Part shown: positions 44,501 through 46,525 of the stretch, piece by piece
Position numbering within the stretch: position 1 is the first letter of the stretch
Layout of the letters: each line of letters starts with the position of its first letter
Assembly (NCBI GenBank): GCA_016196825.1
Contig: JACPWY010000020.1
Span: 1-46,525, forward strand
Source: Deltaproteobacteria bacterium
Lineage (GTDB): Bacteria; Bdellovibrionota; FAC87; UBA2466
Direction of reading: 5' to 3'
DNA length: 46,525 nt
The notes under the pieces: generated by a model
What the model saw: the letters and a program-made list of their open reading frames with translations, nothing else
Database searches by the model: none
What the model was told of the DNA's origin: nothing
Position numbers and translations under genes: made by a program

Positions 44501-44852
44501 AGATCGGAAAGATGGTCCCGTCCTTTCTACGCGCCACCACTTCTCGACCGATGCCAATAATTTTCCTAATACCGGTCGTCAGGTAGTTCTGCATGTACCG
44601 GTCATGATCCTCTTTATAAGGAGAGGGCATCAGGTTGTTGATGGTGTTTCCGATGACTTCTTCGGGTTTGTACTGAAAGAGCCGCTCCGCGGCGGGGTTG
44701 AACGATTGGACCATTCCTCTCGCATCAATGGTGATGATCCCATCAACCGCGGTGTCGATAATGGCCTTGAGACTCGCTTGACTGATCTGAAGGCGTTCTT
44801 CAGATTGTGTGTGTTTCTTGCCCGAAAAGGTTCCCCGTTTACTTTCCTTCAT
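41565..44852 (-). CDS. PAS-GAF hybrid histidine kinase with three receivers (1095 aa)
   Basis: Domains in order: PAS (about 22-142), GAF (about 170-310), a long Glu/Gln-rich coiled coil (about 312-412), HisKA (His424 in MSHELRTPLN), HATPase (about 535-660, NFLSNAFKFT, DTGIGIP and GGTGLGLTISREL), then three receivers (about 725-840, 845-965 and 975-1093; acceptors in LLDLRLPG, IMDLGLPD and LMDIMMPEMDG). No transmembrane segment, so it senses a cytosolic signal. The coiled coil repeats an EEL-x-x-x-NEELEE-like pattern. It heads a five-gene operon of overlapping genes and has a sigma-54-like promoter about 140 bases upstream. Confidence 0.93.
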   Translation of the reverse strand: MKESKRGTFSGKKHTQSEERLQISQASLKAIIDTAVDGIITIDARGMVQSFNPAAERLFQYKPEEVIGNTINNLMPSPYKEDHDRYMQNYLTTGIRKIIGIGREVVARRKDGTIFPIFLSVGEFIQGNERRFTGIIRDISVLKAAEEKLKKSNEALTEQVWSREGQALLANHLRGELSVPEICQSALTFLCEYVNAQIGALYASQDGTLTRTATYAYSISNGKETFQFGEGVIGQAAKQIKTVHLKAVPQDYIKVSSALGDTVPGSLLVVPITCEGKVEGVLELASLSEFTSRQEEFLAGVAESIGVGIRSSKSRRVQELLEETQRQAEELQVQQEELRTTNEELEEQTKALKQSESRLQGQQEELQQINEELEERSKALQEQREDLHKKNEELARAQGNLIEQARELQQSGKYKSEFLANMSHELRTPLNSILILAKLLSENKGGTLSKEQVEFSETIHSSGTDLINLINDILDLSKVEAGKLSLHPEKIALSEVGHSLEQTFKVVAKERKLDYEVELTDGLPQTFVTDKARLDQILRNFLSNAFKFTQKGGVKLRIYRPDVTEVKSMNLEPIRNPIAFAVSDTGIGIPKEKQEVIFDAFCQMDGTTSRKYGGTGLGLTISRELASLLGAEIRLTSEEEKGTTFTLYSPEHWSKEKEKATGENRPAAQEANREVLPRPQVPPVHPKQVSESPIPDDRTDLTPTDRVLLIIDDDLKFARILMKLAHERGLKGIVAEDGETGLALLKHYSIHGVLLDLRLPGIHGFEVLERMKADPKTRHIPVHIISISEDHIEPALQQGAIGFLKKPISQETLAQAFERIENLTTKKFKKLLIVEDNKAQREAIAKLIGNGDVHTTVVGTAGAAHDYVQTEKPDCIIMDLGLPDYSGFELLEQIAQDKTMIPPPIIVYTGRDLTREEEEQLQLYSKSIIIKGARSPERLLDEAMLFLHRVEGNLPQEKRQILVKLRNEVFEGKKVLVVDDDMRNVYALTKTLEDRGLSVSVAKNGKQALSRLEEEPDTHAVLMDIMMPEMDGYEATQEIRKQNRFRNLPVIALTAKAMKEDREKCLLAGANDYIPKPVDVDQLMTLLRVWMNRRV

Positions 44853-44991
44853 GTGATCTCAGACTCCCCGCACAATAATTGAAATCCGCCCAGCTTAGCA
44901 CAAAGCGGGCACTCAAAAATTCAAAATAAGAACTTGAGCTCGGCATCCCCGCTCCGGGCAGACCTATGACGTTGAACTAGCCCAAGCTAAG

Positions 44992-45007
44992 TGCAAGAGA
45001 TATGCCT
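44992..45007 (-). promoter_or_regulatory. Sigma-54-type promoter of the signalling operon
   Basis: On the minus strand AGGCATATCTCTTGCA matches TGGCAYRNNNNTTGCW at every fixed position but the first (A for T). The expected start is near 44980, leaving a leader of about 128 bases before the kinase ATG at 44852. The gap 44853-45289 holds no gene that I can support. Confidence 0.6.
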
Positions 45008-45047
45008 GGAAAACTGACCACCTAGATGCCATGGCTTGCCGTGCTTT

Positions 45048-45062
45048 GGGTCAGACTGACCC
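45048..45062. promoter_or_regulatory. GGGTCAG-A-CTGACCC dyad, candidate enhancer site
   Basis: Two perfect 7-base arms flank one base. It lies about 75 bases upstream of the predicted sigma-54 start for the signalling operon, a usual distance for a bound activator. Related ACTGACC and TCTGACC single half-sites occur near 45013 and 45145. The activator is unknown. Confidence 0.4.
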
Positions 45063-45289
45063 ATCCACGCTTAACTTGTCTCAAATGGAAAAGCTCACGG
45101 GCCACGTGCTCCCTATCCTCGGTGATCAAACCTCGGGTTATGTCATCTGACCAGTTTGTCGTCAGCAAACTTCGGGCTGCATTCTGGGAATACAAACCAT
45201 TGATCAATTGTTTAGGGCGTATTCGATCGGTTTTTCGAGCTCAGCATTCTAATTGCAAGGATCCCAGAAATGGCTTTTGGGGAGAGTGT

Positions 45290-46237
45290 ATGAAGTGGAA
45301 TAACTGGCTCGTTCTAATGCTCGCTTTCACTGCTCACGCGGCGCCGCCTGTGCCGGGAACCGGACAAAAGTTATCCCCAATCGGTGATGATTTTGAAGAT
45401 CCGAAATGGACCTTCGTTCACAACTTGCCCAAGTCAAGTGAGGAGCAGGACCACAACGTGAGACGACCGACCGGCTACTCACACAGTACCCGGTCCCAGT
45501 TTATCAGCGAGGGGGCGAGTCGCATTATCGAGAGCGAACATCGGGGGGCACCCGATACAGTTGAGCGAGTGGAGACTCCCGCGGGTGGCATACCGGGAAG
45601 CAAGGGGGCCCTCAAACTCCAAACATTACATTCCGGCGTTCCCGGAGTGCCGTCGGGCAAGCAGATGCAAGACGACCTCATGGTGAATAACACCATGAAC
45701 GGCCAGCCACAGAGATTTTCAGCCCGGCAAAACCCCGGCATCGTGGTGCGGGTGTTTGTTCCGCCGTTCGATCAGTGGAAACCCGAGTCAAGCAGCTCAT
45801 TCGGTTTTCGCATCGACGCCAATCGCGAAAATGTCAATGAGCGAAGCCGGCGTGGACGGCAAAAGGAAGACAAGGATCGCCAATACTGGCCCGGGTTCTT
45901 CATGGTGCAAAATTATGATCAGGTCAATCAACGCAATGTACCCCAGGTCCTCTTTCGCGCCGGTCAAAACGGATTCGACGTCCCCGGCCCTGAGCTGAAG
46001 CAGCCCGGCTGGTACACACTGGGCATGTCATTCACGGGTGATGGAATGGTTCACTACTTCATGAAACAGGGAGTTGGGGACCTCACAGCGGGCGATCACC
46101 AAAAAAGCCTCATGCCCTACGGCAATAAGAACGAGTTCATCACCCAGATGTTTTTCAACGTCACCAACGCCGACGGCAAAACCTGGAGCGCCCCTTGGGT
46201 CATCGACGACCCATCGATGTATCTCAACTCGCGATAG
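45290..46237 (+). CDS. Secreted protein of unknown function
   Basis: 315 aa from ATG 45290, with GGGGAG just upstream; the frame is open to 45026, but only this start gives a signal peptide (MKWNNWLVLMLAFTAHA). The mature protein begins near APPVPGTGQKLSPIGDDFEDPKW. It is beta-rich (for example GIVVRVFVPPFDQW, QPGWYTLGMSFTGDGMVHYF) and has no Cys. The pattern suggests a jelly-roll or concanavalin-like fold, as in carbohydrate-binding or LamG proteins, but I see no decisive motif. It stands alone between the signalling operon and tRNA-Pro. Confidence 0.6.
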   Translation: MKWNNWLVLMLAFTAHAAPPVPGTGQKLSPIGDDFEDPKWTFVHNLPKSSEEQDHNVRRPTGYSHSTRSQFISEGASRIIESEHRGAPDTVERVETPAGGIPGSKGALKLQTLHSGVPGVPSGKQMQDDLMVNNTMNGQPQRFSARQNPGIVVRVFVPPFDQWKPESSSSFGFRIDANRENVNERSRRGRQKEDKDRQYWPGFFMVQNYDQVNQRNVPQVLFRAGQNGFDVPGPELKQPGWYTLGMSFTGDGMVHYFMKQGVGDLTAGDHQKSLMPYGNKNEFITQMFFNVTNADGKTWSAPWVIDDPSMYLNSR

Positions 46238-46321
46238 CGGCTAGCGGCATTATGATTTGGGATTCTTTGACGAGGACAGCAGGCGCTTTGAACCCCTCCC
46301 AAACCCGTTTGGGGCGAAAGC

Positions 46322-46365
46322 GTCACCTATGTCTCCGGTATGATATGTGACCTATGTGTCCGGTA
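46322..46365. repeat. Pair of 19-base direct repeats, 25-base period
   Basis: GTCACCTATGTCTCCGGTA (46322-46340) and GTGACCTATGTGTCCGGTA (46347-46365) are 17/19 identical and spaced by six bases. Tandem CCTATGT-C-CCGGTA motifs resemble the ends of some insertion sequences, so this may be an IS remnant or insertion target beside the tRNA. No transposase is present. Confidence 0.6.
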
Positions 46366-46381
46366 CGGACCCACACAAAAA

Positions 46382-46458
46382 TGGTCGGGGTGCCGGGATT
46401 TGAACCCGGGACCTCTTGCTCCCGAAGCAAGCGCGCTAGCCACCTGCGCTACACCCCG
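46382..46458 (-). tRNA. tRNA-Pro (anticodon CGG), CCA encoded
   Basis: 77 nt on the minus strand. The acceptor CGGGGTG pairs with CACCCCG, discriminator A, then encoded CCA. The anticodon stem CTTGC/GCAAG holds loop TTCGGGA with anticodon CGG (codon CCG). The T-arm CCGGG-TTCAAAT-CCCGG is canonical. All arms pair well. Confidence 0.95.
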
Positions 46459-46525
46459 TCATCGGAAAAGCTACAAGTTTTCCGATAGTTGCCGAACTGG
46501 CTTTTCCTTGTCAACGGGGGAATCG

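Noticed and set aside
45195..45210. FNR/Anr-type site at TTGATCAA
   Set aside because: The half-sites abut without the four-base spacer of an FNR box, so it is only a short palindrome.
45026..45289. N-terminal extension of the last secreted protein
   Set aside because: It lacks a ribosome site and would bury the signal peptide; ATG 45290 has both a GGGGAG site and a clear signal sequence.
46298..46313. CCCAAAC-CC-GTTTGGG hairpin as terminator of the last secreted gene
   Set aside because: A stem exists but no T-run follows on either strand, so I do not call a terminator.
1..46525. CRISPR array
   Set aside because: No series of regularly spaced identical repeats was seen; the only short tandem pair is at 46322-46365.

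Overview
The window looks like chromosomal DNA of a Gram-negative bacterium of the Bdellovibrionota / former Deltaproteobacteria grade. The grounds are two TIGR02147-family proteins (a family I know mainly from Bdellovibrio-like bacteria and Fibrobacteres), several secreted or outer-membrane proteins, sigma-54-type promoter sequences and a selenocysteine tRNA. I cannot name the species. Genes are tightly packed, often with 4-base ATGA/GTGA/TTGA overlaps.

Region 1 (1-22.6 kb) is a GC-rich housekeeping and accessory stretch. It holds a TIGR02147 protein with a coupled micro-ORF, a mazEF-type toxin-antitoxin pair, a CbpA-like DnaJ, a degenerate S9-like hydrolase, an RNA m5U methyltransferase, a CoaB/Dfp-type flavoprotein, an Spx/ArsC-like protein, ispH, a CDP-glycerol-phosphotransferase-like protein, mtnA-mtnB (methionine salvage), a lone hutU, a 178-bp MITE-like element, selC (tRNA-Sec), a sulfatase-fold membrane protein, a secreted trypsin-like protease, a second TIGR02147 protein coupled to a secreted HExxH protein, and a polytopic membrane protein.

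Region 2 (22.6-44.9 kb) is a coherent island that is visibly less GC-rich. Reading leftwards from 35.9 kb, one long unit encodes a four-subunit cytosolic group 3b-type [NiFe] hydrogenase (beta, gamma, delta, alpha order), a maturation protease, a short HypA, HypF, HypC, a fused ADP-forming acyl-CoA synthetase, HypD and HypE. HypB is absent. Then come Hsp20, a CBS-pair protein and a short HPF/RaiA ribosome-hibernation factor, ending at a strong terminator. Divergently at 36.0 kb lie a cyclic-nucleotide-binding protein without an HTH, a host-attachment/eRF1-like protein and a REC-only response regulator. Facing them is a five-gene signalling operon: PAS-GAF-HK-REC-REC-REC, CheR, CheB and two REC-HK proteins. 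Sequences close to the -24/-12 sigma-54 consensus precede hsp20, the cyclic-nucleotide gene and the signalling operon.

Taken together, Region 2 reads as an energy-limitation or dormancy module. Hydrogenase could balance NAD(P)H/H2, the ADP-forming synthetase could make ATP from acyl-CoA, and Hsp20/CBS/HPF could protect proteins and stall ribosomes, under a dedicated phosphorelay. This joint function is inference from gene content.

Region 3 (44.9-46.5 kb) holds one secreted protein of unknown function, a pair of 19-base direct repeats and tRNA-Pro(CGG).
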